Shown piece by piece: positions 34,723 through 47,158 of a stretch of DNA of 64,000 nucleotides; the stretch's first letter is position 1, and every line of letters begins with the position of its first letter. Where the stretch lies: positions 310,001 through 374,000 of the forward strand of contig WPDH01000028.1 in NCBI GenBank assembly GCA_019137255.1, read 5' to 3'. A program made the position numbers and the translations under genes. The notes below the pieces were generated by a model that saw only the letters and a program-made list of their open reading frames with translations, was not told the origin of the DNA and did no database searches. The stretch is from Corinectria fuckeliana. Its lineage: Eukaryota; Ascomycota; Sordariomycetes; Hypocreales; Nectriaceae.

Positions 34723-37700
34723 GGTCCGCTATCCTCATGCACCGGGACGCATCAGCCAATGGGTAAGTACCGGAGCGGGAGGGTGAGGTTTCGAGATGGC
34801 CGCTGCTTGGTCAAACTGTCAAACCGGCGGAGCAAGGTTGTATGCGACACGAGGACGATGCAGTGCAGGTTACTGGTTTGGGTTTCGAGGGTGGAGATTT
34901 GTTGTGGTGATCGAGTGTGCCAGGTCGGTCGGTCGGTCGGTCGGCGGTGGCGGACAGCAGCACCGGAACACGACAGCTCTCAACAACTAATCTAGACGTC
35001 TTAGGGGAACGGCAACCGATAAGATAAGCGCAAGCAGCCACTTGGTAACACCAGGGCGAGGCGAGGCGAGGCAGAGACTCAGACCAAGCCAGGGGACGTT
35101 TGGGAGGAAACGAGAGCAGTGGCGGAGGCGGAGGCGGCAGCGCAGACTCCAGAGGAAGAAAAAGAGTGTGTGAAGTGGGATGATAGGGACGAGGAGATTT
35201 GGGACGGGTTTATTAGTTTGGTACTAAGGTCCAGGAGGCAGATACCACCATCAAGTAGCCAGGTACTCCGTGCTCTATAATAACCGAATATGTCCATGTC
35301 ACAGACTACTAACTTGAATGTTCCATACAGCCTGCAGCAAGCTAGGTAGGTACCTATCATAGTACAAGGGAGTAATTAAAGAATTGATGGAGGGCTACAG
35401 CAGGTTACCCCCAACATAAGGGTCCCGGGGAAATGGGCCAGAGGTCTGGCTGTACGAAGTATTGGCTGACGGAACTGAATCGTGCAGTAGAAGTTGTGCT
35501 GAGTCGTGGTACCTCGGTACTCGGTACTGAATGAATATTGTGTAGTTCAATGGGTTAACAAAGTAGCTTTGGTTTGTTTGCCTCCAAGGAGAGGCTTGAC
35601 TCGCTCTACGACGGTTTAGTTGATCCGCTTTCCTTCGTTGATGAGATCGTTACCTAGGTGTAGGTAGGTAGTACACTACCTTCATGGTACGCAGCACTAC
35701 GGAGTACCACGCAAGGTAGCCCGTACTGCGTGGCACGGCATCTCACTGAGTACAGCACCAGCAACAACTGGCATCTGACCCTAGCAGTGATCGGCTAAGG
35801 TGGCACTGTAACTAATGGATGGGTGAGTGGATGGATTGGATGCAGTCGTTTGTCGTCGTAGCGTAGGCGACTTGGGTCAAGGCTCCTCGCCAACTCGCCT
35901 TCAGCACTTAAGCCAGCCAGCAACTATGTACAACAGTACCTCATACTTCATAGTATTTTAGTTGGTAGCCAATGGTCCGCAACACAGCGCCTCAACTGTC
36001 CCAAAAAGAGCCTGAGGGTTCCTCGACGGAATAAGGGGTAACCCAGTAAGAGTCCAGGGGACGTCGTGGGAGCCATGGAGCCCAAGGAGCCAGCTCGAAG
36101 CCAGGGATCACGCCCCTCCGCCGCCCGCCTCCCTCCAGCGTCTCCTTAGTAACTACCACTAACAAGAAAACCGAAAGACGCTAAAAAAGAGAGTCCTGCA
36201 GGGTCAATGGCCTTTTGGGCCCAGGGAGCGCGGCACCTGTGGGGAATCGATAGTTAGGGACGATGAAGGAAAACGTTTGATTTCTGGGTTCTTACATACT
36301 ATGTAGATTGCTTGGCTCGGGCGAATCGGCTCGTATCAGACACGGGAGAAGACTGTGGACTACGCCTTGGACTGGAACTCAAACACCAGCTGGAACATTA
36401 GCTAGAACATGATATGGAATATCAACTGGAGCTCAAACGACGAAGAACTGTATTTAGGCGAGCCTGGACCTGGGACACTGCGCGCAGGGCGGATAACGGG
36501 ACGCTGCGGGTCCCCGTCCTCATTCATCCAGGGGCCCCATTCCAGCGATATCAGCCCAGGACTTGACACGCTAGCATGGAGTGCTGTGAAGAATGGAAAT
36601 ACAGGGGCTCTTCCAACCCTAACGCTCTGAGCTCCCTGAAAGCGAGGTTTCCAACACCGTTTTGTCTGGGTCCTCTCACGTCAGCCAAACACAAAACACC
36701 ATCACTCACACGCTCAGTCGCAAAATCACGAGACATCCATCCATTGATCTATATTAAGATATCCTGGGACCACAATCGTGCAGTTCGGCTCCAGCAAACA
36801 TGCAGAAACAATGTCAATCATGTCGCATTTGTGAACGTTGTGGGCCTTCCCACAACTTCAGTTAATTAGCGCCCTCATGTCGTCTCTCACAGTCTGCCTC
36901 ACTCAGTCAACCACTGATGAGGTCAGTTGCCAACCACAATCTGCGGATGGCCTTAATTAAAAGTGGACATGTGTCGGCCAGGATCGTCCCCCGTGGCCCT
37001 TCTCATCCCTGGTGTCTTGAGGTTCTTCTTGCCAATCAGCGCCCGACGGCAGCCATGATACCAGGGTATCCTGGCTGCCCCGGTTCCAGCTCGTTGCCGC
37101 ATCCGGCGCGTTCAAACAGGCCAGCCTGTGGCTCTTGGGACACAGAATGAGAACCACAAGAGGGAGGGGCCACATTCATGTCCGTGAGGCTAACGGCAGA
37201 GATGGCAGCAATCAACGAACAAAAGTAAACAGAGACCGTAATTATACCTACCTAAGGTAGGTGGTCAGTCTAGTATTTCTTACCGAAGTCAGGGCACATC
37301 TCTACATAAATCTGTAGATAGTTGGGATGGAATGGCCTGAGATGGAAAAGGACCGCGTTAAGAACTCGAGGTCCACTTCCCCTTTTATGACCATGTCCAC
37401 CAGAAGTCAGGCTCACCACCAACGAAACCATCCTAACGTCCAGAATCCGATAAGCTCATCAGTCTCCAGCTAAGCCCAGTGAACGGCCAGCCGCTATCCG
37501 CTGCACGTGTCCCGCCTTCAGTCGACAGCTCCGCTTCCTGCAGGTACCATCTCAACTAGACCTAGGTAGCCCGGAGATCTATCCCATTTCATCCAGCAGA
37601 GTCTCCAGAGACTGCACTCGTCCATTACTACTTGTAGTTGACGAGGCCACTACCACGAGTCAAGGCCTGCGTCAAGAAGCCAATTTTAGCTACAGGCAGG

Positions 37701-39326
37701 CAGGTCAGACATTACCATGGCATGCTTACTTCCTTCGCACGGCAAATCTTGCTCATGTGCAAGCCACAGTACATAATATGCAATTAATAGCACTACCTCC
37801 GACGCGGTTCGCAAACATGAATCACATTTGGGGCCACGACGAAACAAATGCCGGCGCGTATCCATCCGTGCTATTACCAAAAATACAAGCCCTGTGAATC
37901 ACATCCGGGATCCTGTCCCTCTGCACGTTCACCTTCTTTCTCACTAAGACACTCGCTTTGTGTGAGAGGATTTTCAAGACGAACAAAATAAACTCCAGGC
38001 CATGCGCGCGGAGATATTCGTCCGTAGAGAACCCAAGGCCACTTCGCCTGCAACCTACGTAGTATTTTCATTCCTCCAGATGGCCGCGCCAACCACGGTC
38101 GGAGACTTCAAGGCCCGCAACTTGGGCCGGACCCAGACCGAGTGAGACTCTCTTCAATGGAGTCAATGCGCACCTCGGAACTAGCGAGGCCCACGATCTT
38201 GGGCCCAAAGTAGGTATTAATTACGATGAGCTGCATGAAGAAACATTCTTGTTTAAGAGGGTCCTGACTCGGATCGCAATCATCAAAGGCATCACAAGGT
38301 CTATCAGTACTCCGTAGGTAGTAAAGGTACTAAACTCCCAACCGCGACTGTGCCGCCGTTGTAACCCCCGGTCTCCGCGCAATACCCATCAAAGACCCAA
38401 CGCTCCTAGGGTCTGTCTCTCCCTGCCAATAACCAGCTCTAACCTGTCACTCCCTCTTCTGCGTACCTTACTATTACTACGTGGGTAGGTACTAATTGTA
38501 CTTGTACGTGCTGCGTACAAACCATAGCACGACATCCCATTCCTATCTCCATCCGTATGTACCCCAGTCTAGGCAAAGCGGTGTGATAAAGACCAGGCCA
38601 ACCGTGCAACTTCATTTGCCGTTGTGGGATAGGCGGGTAGTTCGTTCGTAGCGACACCACGTAAGTACTACCACGAAGTACATAGTGTGTACGACGTAGC
38701 ACGTTCGATTCAGTTTGCCAGGACAGGAAAACACCTAAGTTAGGGCAGCAGGCCCCCTTGTTTTACCACCTCAGGACAAGCCATGAAGAGCGCCATCCTT
38801 CACGAGATTCCCCCCCGTTTTGTGCTCCAGAACAGGACCGGACCCCCTGCAAGACTGCAACCAAACTGGTGATGATCTGGATCTTCGACGCACCTCCAAA
38901 ACGCATTTTCTGTGACGCTCTGCAGTCCCCCCCCCCCTTTAATTACTGTTGTTACTCTCTGACCACGATCTACCAGTCGGTTTTTATTACACGCAGGTCC
39001 GTTCTACTGCGGCCTCGTGGCAAAGGCGGCGGCTGCTTGAGCGGCGTTGCTTAGCGCTTGCACCATGACGCTGATGCTAATTTCACCGTTTCTTATCTGT
39101 GTTTGCGTGCTTGCGAAGTGCAAGTGTAAAAGCCTGAATTGCGTATTAATTACTGAAGGAACACGTGCGTAAGCACCTACCTGACGTAACACTCTGGAAG
39201 ACTTATAGGGTAGACGGAAAAACGACGTGGTCTTGAAGTCTTGGAGTTTATAGAATCCTGTTATTATCGGTCATTCACGCGGCATATGTCATCGCCTGTC
39301 CGAGCAACCAGGCGTAGGGATAATGC
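34723..39326. other. long intergenic stretch upstream of BEM3
   Basis: About 4.6 kb with no gene I can support. The first 350 bp are presumably the BEM3 promoter and include a CGGT tetranucleotide run (about 34,924-34,944) and GGCGA repeats (35,054-35,073). Palindromic TAGGTAGGTACCTA-type motifs lie at 35,341-35,358, 35,651-35,680 and 37,245-37,264. Short open frames are scattered on both strands without domains. A run of C lies at about 38,929-38,939. Confidence 0.55.
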
Positions 39327-39683
39327 GTCGTGCTATTTTGGCTGTATATTAGGTGCTTGAGGTCTGTTCGATGGTCTCACAACCTTACACCATCTAAGAT
39401 GGGTGATTTAGTTAGCAAAGTTCTCATATACCTAGCTTGGTGCAACTACCTTAGATGAGACACAGTCGGATTGTGAGTATGGTGTGGGTGAAAGGGGAAT
39501 TCAGCATGCCTCCGCCGTTATGTATAAATATTATAAGTCGTGTTATTCAGCCGATAAACCCGCCGTTCTTACTATGTTATTTACTTTAGCGGGGTCCCAA
39601 TGCCTTAATACTCTGCTTCCTTGATACCCTAATGCTTTAACTGCTCTACCCTCATTATCTTCAATGTCATCAACATCTAGTCC

Positions 39684-40622
39684 CTAGCCAGATTCATCAG
39701 GCTCTGCCTTAATAATGCTGCTGTCTGTGGCTATCTTAGCGATATCAAGATCAGAACAGTTTCGATTGTCGATCTGAGTTGTTATGTCTTTAAAAATGTC
39801 GCAGATTGTATGCAAAAAATCCTCCATCATGCTGACGGCAGTATCTGTCATGCTGAATGTCTGGACAGACAACGCTTGTTTGATACGCTGCAGCGACTCA
39901 AAGGCCTTTTCTGCGTCCATTGAGTGAGAAATATCGTTGATGGGCTTCTCGGTGGACTTGATATGCCTTGACGCGCTCCCCTGATGCTCATTTCATAGAG
40001 CCGCGATAAGGCTCTTCAGGGCCAAAACTTGGTCAGTGAGGACTTGAGCCATCATATCTAGAACCTTGTCAACAATGTTGTTATCGACCGCTTCAACAGT
40101 CTGACACTCTGCATAGGAACTACGATAATGACTAGAGAAACTCGATATGCCCTCTGAATCTTGTAGCAATCCTGTTGGTCGCTGTCGCTGTCGCTGAGAG
40201 ACTGACTTAGACGACCAAAAAAAAACAATGCCCCAATAAAGACATCCGAGAATCAGCGTGTTGGAAAGTGCCCCTTCGCGGAGGCCATCTGCCAATGAAA
40301 GGATGGCACCAGGATTGTTGGTGTATTTTGCCAAGGCACGGAAGTCGTGTGGCTAGACGTGTTAGTTGTCAAAAGTCAATTCTATGTTCTTGGTGTTTTG
40401 TCAAAGATAGTACCCACTTCGCAGCTGTAAACAACTTCTGCCGCAGTTTTGGTGTCTATTAGCTCGGTGCCCTCTATCAAGAGTCATCCGTCGGTAGTCA
40501 TCGATAGCAGGTCCCGGCTAGCCTAGGAAATCAAGCTCAGTCATGGCCTTTTTCGTGTGGTCCCGCGCCTGGATGAGGTGATCCTTCAATCCAGCTTCCT
40601 CCCACGCGGCAACCCCATTCAT
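39684..40622 (-). pseudogene. broken gene inside TIR element A
   Basis: Starting at an ATG at 40,622, a protein-like reading (M-N-G-V-A-A-W-E-E-A-G-L-K) hits a TAG after about 35 codons. It resumes in two shifted frames (I-D-D-Y-R-R-M-T-L-D, then E-G-T-E-L-I-D-T-K-T) and reaches an intron whose donor reads ATAGAA where GT would be expected, with a good CTAAC branch and TAG acceptor. It then continues as D-F-R-A-L-A-K-Y through a hydrophobic segment (G-C-L-Y-W-G-I-V-F-F-W). An in-frame TGA sits at about 39,995, before a final alpha-helical 100 residues ending at 39,684. Several lesions are compatible with C-to-T or G-to-A change. The protein family was not recognised. The gene is non-functional as sequenced. 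Confidence 0.6.
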
Positions 40623-41349
40623 CGTTCATGATGCCGGGGTCCGTTCTTGGGCGATGGTAGGCTGCTAGCTATCTATCCCCTTACCGTCCATGGTAGAGAC
40701 GTGATGGTTTTGGTCAGGTCCTCGTTAGGGAGAGGTGAAAGAAACATCGGCGTGTGATGAGTTTACTGTATACGGAGAATGAAGGGACGCAGAGTAGGAT
40801 AACGAACGCAATGGGGGATGTGTGTGATATGAAAAGGGCATAAAACAACAAAGCTGCAGCATTCGGAGGCGTGTGTGTGTGTCTTCTCATGCGTATGAGG
40901 GAAGCTAGCTGCTGTGAGGCCGTGGGGTTTGTAGTGATAGCTCTATAGACAGCCTCGGTGGCTCTTGACATGGCGGTTGGATGCGTTACAGCAATTCTAG
41001 TAACGTTTCAACTTGAAGTGAAGAGAATAGTTGATTAAGGAAAGAACATACTTGAAGGCTCTAGGAAATCAGAATTGAATTTAAAGGTGGGCGGTGGACG
41101 GCGGCGGCGGTGAAGGTGGAAGGTGGAAGGTTGACAGTGGTGGTGGTGGTGATTCCTGAGAATTTATAATGCGCGTGGTACTAAACTGAACCACTGATAC
41201 CAGACAGCTGGTATGAGATTTACATGGGACCCCGTCTATTCATCTCGTACCGCCATTCTCTTCTCTTTGTTACAACCTGGAGTCCGAAATGAAACCCCCT
41301 TATCCTCCCAAACCCCTTCTCTACCCCCCGCCTGCACGATGGTTACGTT

Positions 41350-41790
41350 CGGATACCCGATATCCACAAGAACCTTGGCTTTGAAGCTTAGGCCAGCTTG
41401 TATCGTCTTGCAGACAAAGAGCTCCCTCAAAAAGGAGAGAAACTGCGCGCCAAGGAGCAGGACCCCGATTTCCTGAATTCGTCGTTGGCTCCTCTACCGA
41501 TTCCGACGGTGATGTTGTCTTAGACAACACAGCCCCGGACCTTGGCGCAAGCGACCATGGCGAATCATCCGCTGCGAGCCCTATGCGTATCCTTGAGATG
41601 GGGTTCCGAGGAGGTGAGGGCCAAGCGTCTTGATGACAAGATCGGGGCAGTGGAAGCTGCGACACGCCAGCTTGATGAAGAGGCGGACAGGGCAGTCAAG
41701 CGCGAGCTCGAACCAGAGAAGCACACCAAATCGGCCAGACGCAAGCGTAAAAAAAGCAGCCTACCTCAGTTGACTCGGACAAATGGGTAG
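41350..41790 (+). pseudogene. broken charged-protein relic inside TIR element A
   Basis: Three consecutive protein-like segments lie in alternating frames: R-I-P-D-I-H-K-N-L-G-F-E-A followed by a TAG and a Lys/Glu-rich helix (41,350-41,510), an acidic S-T-D-S-D-G-D segment (41,481-41,634), and a helical D-D-K-I-G-A-V-E-A-A-T-R-Q-L-D segment ending in a basic K-S-A-R-R-K-R-K-K tail and a TAG at 41,788. Two frameshifts and one stop break it. The composition (acidic linker, coiled coil, basic tail) fits a DNA-binding or transposon-encoded protein, but no family is assigned. Confidence 0.45.
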
Positions 41791-41913
41791 CTGAGTCTCA
41801 AGGTATTTCTACTAACTTCTGCGTTTCTGCCCTCTTTGCTATTCGGACTGCAAACCTACTCTTCTCTAGTAAGTTATTCTATTATAACAGTCCTAATTCC
41901 TTCATACCCTAAT

Positions 41914-41977
41914 CCTCTAATCCTCTAATCCTCTAATCCTCTAATCCTCTAATCCTCTAATCCTCTAATCCTCTAAT
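41914..41977. repeat. CCTCTAAT 8-bp minisatellite, eight copies
   Basis: Eight perfect tandem copies of CCTCTAAT, directly preceded by CCCTAAT, about 150 bp inside the right end of TIR element A. The unit resembles but differs from the telomeric CCCTAA repeat. Confidence 0.95.
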
Positions 41978-42125
41978 ATGCTCATATCTAAATGCCCCAA
42001 CTACTCTACCTTTCTTAGTATGGAGACTATAATTAAGAAGAAGGATAAGAAATAAAGAGTGAAAGTTGATATAAGCATGTGATATGTAGCCCGAGTAGAA
42101 ACTTCATACAGCCGAATAGCACGAC

Positions 42126-43189
42126 TTATTACAAATACAGCTGCTTTGGGCTGTCTGTCTGTATCTTGGGTTCTCAATCGCCCTCCTCCGAGCCATAAAT
42201 CCGAATCTGGTATCGATCGGCTCAGCGTTGTCTTTCCTCGACCATTGCTTCTTGAACCTGGCGCCCGAATCGCGCGGCATTGGTCTGCAACTTCAATGTA
42301 TGGCCGTGTGCTCTGGATTGGGGCCACCTAATATTCAAGTGAATGGGGGGAAATCTACAGATGTAAATAGACATTTACTGTGATTTAAGGATACATTATA
42401 CTTTGAGCCAAACAATGCTTCAGGCTAATTAATGGTCACTGACAAGGCTGGGAGGGAATTTCCAACGGCCTGGATGGTTCATAAGAAAGCGAGGTTAGCT
42501 TGGAAGGGAACGACAGAGTGGTGCTACTACCCCGACGCAGGTTTGTTGATAATTACTTCCAACGCCGCAAACTTTGAGTAGTGAGGTTGACCTACCTAGG
42601 TACCTACGCAAGAGAACCCCCGTTCTCGGAGACAAAAAGGTTTGCAGGTGGACGTGAATACTTATATAAATGTGCGAATCGAGACAGTTAGCACGCGGAA
42701 GCACCAATATCACGTCTTGATGCTCCGCTGTATGCAACATGGCTCAACAGTCTTGTATGACTCTAAATGTTTCCTCCGCATCAACCACATCGGACTCATA
42801 AACGGAGCGTTAGAGTCACATACGAGACACAAAAGACGGGGTCTTCAAAACGTTGGGGCGAGGTTCAGCAGCCGTCCCTTGCGTCCTTTTATGCTAGTGC
42901 AATGCGAGGGGTCGAGGTACCTTTCAGTATAACTGCCGCAGTAGAGGTACTTGCCTCCTACACCGTCACAAACCAGAATTTTCATCGACCTTATCTTATC
43001 AATTGGCCTTCTAATGCCGCCTTTTTCCTCTCCAGACTCTGCCTCTCCTTCTTCCCCGCCACACTTCAAACAGTCACCCGCCCCTCTCCTTCACGCCTCG
43101 ATCCAGAAGCCTCAATCGGGATTCAGAAGGGCAAGCCTGCCAGCGACACGGTGCCACCTACGCATTGATCTGCCAGCATAAGAGCCGCA
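42126..43189. other. intergenic DNA and promoter of the synthase gene
   Basis: About 1.06 kb with no gene recognised. A CCTACCTAGGTACCTACG palindrome lies at 42,591-42,608. The last 150 bp are a pyrimidine-rich leader before the ATG at 43,190. Confidence 0.6.
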
Positions 43190-46100
43190 ATGCCTGCCAA
43201 CATGGTTACCTCCATCGCTGGCCGAGCTCCGGCTTTGCTCCGACATGGACGCCGCGTCCCTCGAGCCTTGCCAGCTCGGTCTTTCTCCTCGGCCTCGTTC
43301 GCCGCCTACTCCCGCGTCTCCATGGCCACGACCAAGCCCCCGCAGTCGAAGCGCATCGGCAACATCTCCATCCTCCGTCCCTACAGCTCCGCGGCAGCCC
43401 AACCCGCCCCGAACCCCAAGGCCTACCTCGATAGTGGGGTTATCAAGCCCAGGCAGACGGTTAATGTCAAGAAGGTCCTCGTCATCGGAAGCGGTGGCTT
43501 GGCCATTGGCCAGGCCGGAGAGTTCGACTACTCAGGTTCGTGCTGCTTGCCGCCGGTTTCCAATCTCTATCCAACCCGGGGGCCTTGTGACTCACGAGGA
43601 CCTCGCGTAACGGGAGCTCTTGGCTAACCCTGGTCTCTCTTATAGGATCTCAGGCTCTGAAGGCTCTCAAGGAGGCTGGTGTCGCCTCAGTTCTCATCAA
43701 CCCCAATATCGCTACTATCCAGACCAACCACAGTCTTGCTGATGAGGTTTACTACCTCCCCGTCACCGCCGAGTACGTTACCCACGTCATCGAGAAGGAG
43801 AAGCCCGATGGCATCTTTCTGTCCTTCGGTGGGCAGACTGCCCTCAACCTCGGCGTTGAGATGGAGCGATTGGGTCTTTTTGAGAAGTACGGCGTCAAGG
43901 TCCTAGGTACTAGCGTGAGGACCCTGGAGCTCTCCGAGGATCGCGACCTGTTTGCCAAGGCTCTCGAGGAGATTGACATCCCCATTGCCAAGTCTATTGC
44001 CGTGGGCACCATCGAGGAGGCTCTCGATGCCGCTGACAAGATTGGCTACCCTATCATTGTCCGTGCCGCCTATGCTCTGGGAGGCCTGGGATCTGGCTTC
44101 GCCAATAACAAGGACGAGCTTCGCAACATGGCCGCCCGATCTCTCACCCTCTCCCCTCAGATCCTTGTCGAGAAGTCTCTCAAGGGCTGGAAAGAGGTTG
44201 AGTACGAGGTCGTCCGTGATGCCAACAACAACTGCATTACGGTCTGCAACATGGAGAACTTCGATCCTCTGGGAATCCATACCGGCGACTCGATTGTCGT
44301 GGCTCCCAGTCAGACCCTGAGTGACGAGGAGTACCACATGCTTCGAAGTGCAGCCATCAAAATCGTTCGACATCTCGGCGTGGTTGGCGAGTGCAACGTT
44401 CAGTATGCTCTTCAGCCTGACGGCCTCGACTACCGTGTCATTGAGGTCAACGCCCGTCTCTCCCGATCTTCGGCCCTAGCCTCCAAGGCTACCGGATACC
44501 CCCTGGCTTACACAGCTGCCAAGATTGGTCTGGGACACACCCTCCCCGAGCTACCAAACGCAGTCACTAAGACCACCACTGCTAATTTCGAGCCTTCCCT
44601 GGATTACATCGTCACCAAGATCCCTCGATGGGACCTGGCCAAGTTCCAGCATGTCAAGCGTGATATTGGCAGTGCCATGAAGTCAGTTGGTGAAGTCATG
44701 GCCATTGGTCGTACTTTCGAGGAGTCTTTCCAGAAGGCCATTCGTCAGGTGGATCCTAGGTTTGCCGGGTTCCAGGGCGACCAGTTCGACGATCTTGACT
44801 TCGAACTGCAGAACCCTACCGATCGTCGATGGCTTGCTGTCGGCCAGGCTATGCTTCACGAAAACTACTCTGTCGACAAGGTCCATGACCTGACCAAGAT
44901 CGACAAGTGGTTCCTCTACAAGCTGCAGAACATTGTCGACTGCACCCGTGAGTTGGAGGCTGCCGGTGGTCTCCAAGCTCTGAAGAAAGACCAGGTCATG
45001 AAGGCCAAGAAGCTGGGTTTCTCTGACCGACAGATTGCCACAGCTGTGAAGAGCACCGAGGACGAGGTCCGAGCCTACCGATTGGCCTTTGGCATCCGAC
45101 CTTGGGTCAAGAAGATTGATACCCTGGCTGCCGAGTTCCCTGCTGACACCAACTACTTGTACACCACTTACAACGGCTCCTCCCACGATGTTACTTTTGA
45201 GGACAAGGGTACCATCATTCTCGGAAGCGGCGTGTACCGAATTGGTAGCTCCGTTGAATTTGATTGGTGTGCCGTTAGTGCTACCCAGACTCTCCGAGAT
45301 ATGGGCGAGAAGACTGTCATGATCAATGTGAGTTGAAATTCTATATTGTGATGCTTGCTACTATCCCTCACACTATCCCTCACACTATGTCACACTATAC
45401 CTAACACTTGCTAATTTGCTGCAAAAAAAAAGTACAATCCCGAGACCTATAGCACTGATTTCGATACTGCTGATAAGCTGTACTTTGAGGAGCTGAGCTA
45501 CGAGCGAGTCATGGATATCTATGAGCTCGAAAATGCTTCTGGCGTGGTTGTCTCTGTTGGTGGCCAACTGCCTCAGAACATTGCCCTTAGACTTCAGGAA
45601 ACTGGTGGTGCCAACGTCCTCGGAACCGACCCCAAGGACATTGACAAGGCTGAGGATCGTCAGAAGTTTTCTGAGATTCTTGATAGCATCGGCGTTGACC
45701 AGCCGGCTTGGAAGGAGCTCACCTCCGTCAAGGCGGCTGAGGAGTTTGCCGATGCGGTTGGATACCCTGTCTTGGTTCGGCCCAGCTACGTGTTGTCTGG
45801 TGCCGCCATGACCGTCATCCAGAGTCAGGAGGACCTCAAGGAGAAGCTCGAGGCTGCCAGCAACGTTTCTCCTGACCACCCCGTTGTCATCACCAAGTTC
45901 ATTGAGGGCGCTCAGGAGATTGATGTCGATGGTGTTGCTTCCCAGGGCAAGCTGGTGGTCCACGCCGTCAGCGAGCACATCGAGCAGGCCGGTGTTCACT
46001 CTGGTGATGCCACTCTTGTCCTACCCCCGGTCAACCTCGAGCAGAGCATCATGGACCGGGTGAAGGAGATTGCTGAGAAGGTTGCCAAGGCGTGGAAGAT

Positions 46101-46976
46101 CACCGGCCCCTTCAACATGCAGATCATCAAGGCTGAGAACCCCGAGGGCGGCGAGCCTCTCCTGAAGGTCATTGAGTGCAACCTGCGTGCTTCTCGATCT
46201 TTCCCCTTCGTGAGCAAGGTCCTTGGCACCAACTTCATCGAGATCGCCACCAAGGCTCTTGCTGGCAAGGGTGTTCCCGAGCCCACTGATCTCATGGCTG
46301 TCAAGCGAGACTACCTCGCTACAAAGGTTCCCCAGTTCTCCTGGACCCGCCTGGCTGGCGCCGACCCCTTCCTCGGCGTTGAGATGGCGTCCACTGGCGA
46401 GATTGCTTGCTTTGGCAAGGATCTTGTTGAGGCTTACTGGACTTCGCTCCAGTCTACCATGAACTTCCGCATGCCTGAGCCTGGTGAGGGCCTCCTCTTC
46501 GGTGGTGATGTGAGTAAGTCCTGGCTTACACAGGTTGTCGACTACGTCGCTCCTCTCGGATACAAGCTGTACGCTGCTGTCCCTGAGGTCAAGGAGTTCA
46601 TTGAGTCGAGCTCTAAGCACCAAGTCGAGGTCGAGGTCATTGAGTTCCCCGTCGAGGACAAGCGCGCTCTCCGCGAGGTCTTCCAGAAGTACGACATTCG
46701 TGGTGCCTTCAACCTGGCCCAGGCCCGCGCAAAGACCACCCTGGATGTTGACTACGTCATGCGCCGAAACGCCGTCGACTTTGGCGTCCCTCTGTTCATG
46801 GAGCCCCAGGTATGTTACTTACTATCGAGTTGAGTGCTGCGTCGAACACGAACTAATCTGGCCGTTAGACTGCCATCCTCTTCGCCCAGTGTATGAGCGA
46901 GAAGCTGCCCCGATCTGAGGGCATCCCCTCTGAAGTCCGCCAGTGGTCTGACTTCATTGGCGGCAAGCCGCTATAA
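43190..46976 (+). CDS. arg-3: arginine-specific carbamoyl-phosphate synthase, large subunit
   Basis: Ammonia-channelling synthetase subunit that makes carbamoyl phosphate for arginine synthesis (arg-3 in Neurospora, CPA2 in yeast), working with the glutaminase small subunit. Exons 43,190-43,535, 43,646-45,327, 45,433-46,809 and 46,869-46,976; 1,170 residues, the expected length. Residues 1-45 are Arg/Ser/Ala-rich without acidic residues (R-S-F-S-S-A near 30-36), a mitochondrial presequence as in Neurospora. Residues of about 85-480 form the first ATP-grasp half (G-S-G-G-L-A-I-G-Q-A-G-E-F-D-Y-S-G), about 480-620 the oligomerisation region, about 620-1,020 the second ATP-grasp half and about 1,020-1,150 the MGS-like domain. 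The absence of a fused glutaminase or aspartate transcarbamylase separates it from the pyrimidine enzyme. Intron 2 has an unusual A-tract acceptor. Confidence 0.95.
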
Positions 46977-47158
46977 ACACCCTGCGCTACCTCACCATGG
47001 AAGGGAGGAATGGCGTTATGTTTCCAGAGCTTTCTAAAAACTACCCTTCGATATAGGGACATGGGTGTAGGGAGTCTGGTGTTGGAACGAGGACGATATG
47101 AATGATAGACCAATTGTGTAGATAGACGGAATACGGAAAAGCGAAAGAAGAAAAAGAT
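46977..47158. other. 3' UTR of arg-3
   Basis: About 180 bp between the stop codon and the left end of TIR element B; no separate feature seen. Confidence 0.6.

Larger units (their letters stand above)
39327..42125. mobile_element. 2.8-kb TIR-bounded element (copy A)
   Basis: The left end begins GTCGTGCTATT-TTGGCTGTAT at 39,327; the right end, read on the minus strand from 42,125, begins GTCGTGCTATT-CGGCTGTAT. These are inverted terminal repeats shared with copy B at 47,159-48,101. Subterminal CTCGGGCT-type repeats follow the right end, and a third TIR-like string (GTCGTGTTATTCAG) lies inside at 39,538, so a nested or alternative left end is possible. The interior carries a broken minus-strand gene and a broken plus-strand gene (separate entries). 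The organisation suggests a cut-and-paste DNA transposon or cargo-bearing relative. No target-site duplication could be fixed and no transposase family named. Confidence 0.55.
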
